Of a stretch of DNA of 6,230 nt, positions 6,083-6,230 are shown piece by piece. The notes under the pieces were generated by a model that searched no databases, had not been told where the DNA came from, and saw only the letters and a list, made by a program, of their open reading frames with translations. The DNA is from Acidobacteriota bacterium (lineage in GTDB: Bacteria; Acidobacteriota; Terriglobia; Bryobacterales; Bryobacteraceae), in the NCBI GenBank assembly GCA_021788955.1, contig JAJYKC010000163.1, positions 1 through 6,230 on the forward strand, read 5' to 3'. The position numbers and the translations under genes are program-made. How positions within the stretch are numbered: position 1 is the first letter of the stretch; each line of letters starts with the position of its first letter.

Positions 6083-6230
6083 ATGGTGAATCGGCGAGGG
6101 TTTGCGCGGCGGATGGCCGCTACGGTTCCGGTGCTTCCGGCGCTGGCTTCGATGGTGGAAGGAGGGCAGGCGGGCGGGACGGCGACGCCTCCGCCGGGAC
6201 GAGGGCCGATGGATGGAAGTCCGGTGGGAG
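6083..6230 (+). CDS. N-terminus of a Tat-exported protein, partial at right edge
   Basis: Only 49 codons are present. The start ATG 6083 follows a purine-rich ribosome site with AGGAG at 6073-6077, 5 bases before it. The product begins MVNRRGFARRMA, where NRRGFAR fits the twin-arginine motif, then a moderately hydrophobic stretch ATVPVLPALASMV, a typical Tat signal that exports a folded protein across the cytoplasmic membrane. After it comes a Gly/Pro-rich linker (ATPPPGRGPMDG). The mature domain lies outside the window, so its function cannot be named; acidobacterial proteins with such starts include oxidoreductase subunits and hydrolases. It is divergent from the DUF2130 gene with a 131-base spacer. 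Confidence 0.72.
   Translation, partial: MVNRRGFARRMAATVPVLPALASMVEGGQAGGTATPPPGRGPMDGSPVG

Overview
The window is high-GC bacterial DNA with dense, mostly non-overlapping genes. Its gene content suggests a member of the Acidobacteriota, perhaps of the Solibacter/Bryobacter group. The reasons are a membrane-anchored Ser/Thr kinase that appears to lead into a beta-propeller sensor, an ECF sigma factor of the type paired with such kinases, a small secreted protein resembling families I associate with that phylum, and a Tat-type secreted protein. This placement is inferred from gene style, not from a marker gene.

Layout. (1) Bases 1-1103, minus strand: a Ser/Thr protein kinase that starts at a TTG codon, is complete through its catalytic domain and membrane helix, and runs off the left edge. 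(2) Bases 1104-1209: a compact divergent control region. (3) Bases 1210-1776, plus strand: an ECF sigma factor. (4) Bases 1777-1898: a leader with a possible promoter. (5) Bases 1899-2369: a small secreted protein. (6) Bases 2398-3396: an amidohydrolase-type, metal-dependent decarboxylase of the gamma-resorcylate/2,3-dihydroxybenzoate decarboxylase type. (7) Bases 3387-4679: a major facilitator transporter overlapping the decarboxylase by 10 bases. (8) Bases 4665-5951, minus strand: a coiled-coil DUF2130 protein whose end overlaps the transporter's end by 15 bases. (9) Bases 5952-6082: an intergenic region with a repeat-like segment. (10) Bases 6083 to the right edge: the start of a Tat-exported protein.

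How the genes may work together. The kinase and sigma factor are divergent neighbours, and the sigma factor lacks the acidic residues normally found in region 2.2, carrying Ala-Thr-Ala there instead. This matches the known idea of sigma factors switched on by phosphorylation, so the pair is plausibly a membrane signalling module. The secreted protein, decarboxylase and transporter follow on the same strand with tight spacing. The last two look like an uptake-plus-decarboxylation unit for an aromatic or other carboxylic acid. Whether the sigma factor controls them is a testable inference. No RNA genes, CRISPR array, insertion sequence or integrase were seen.
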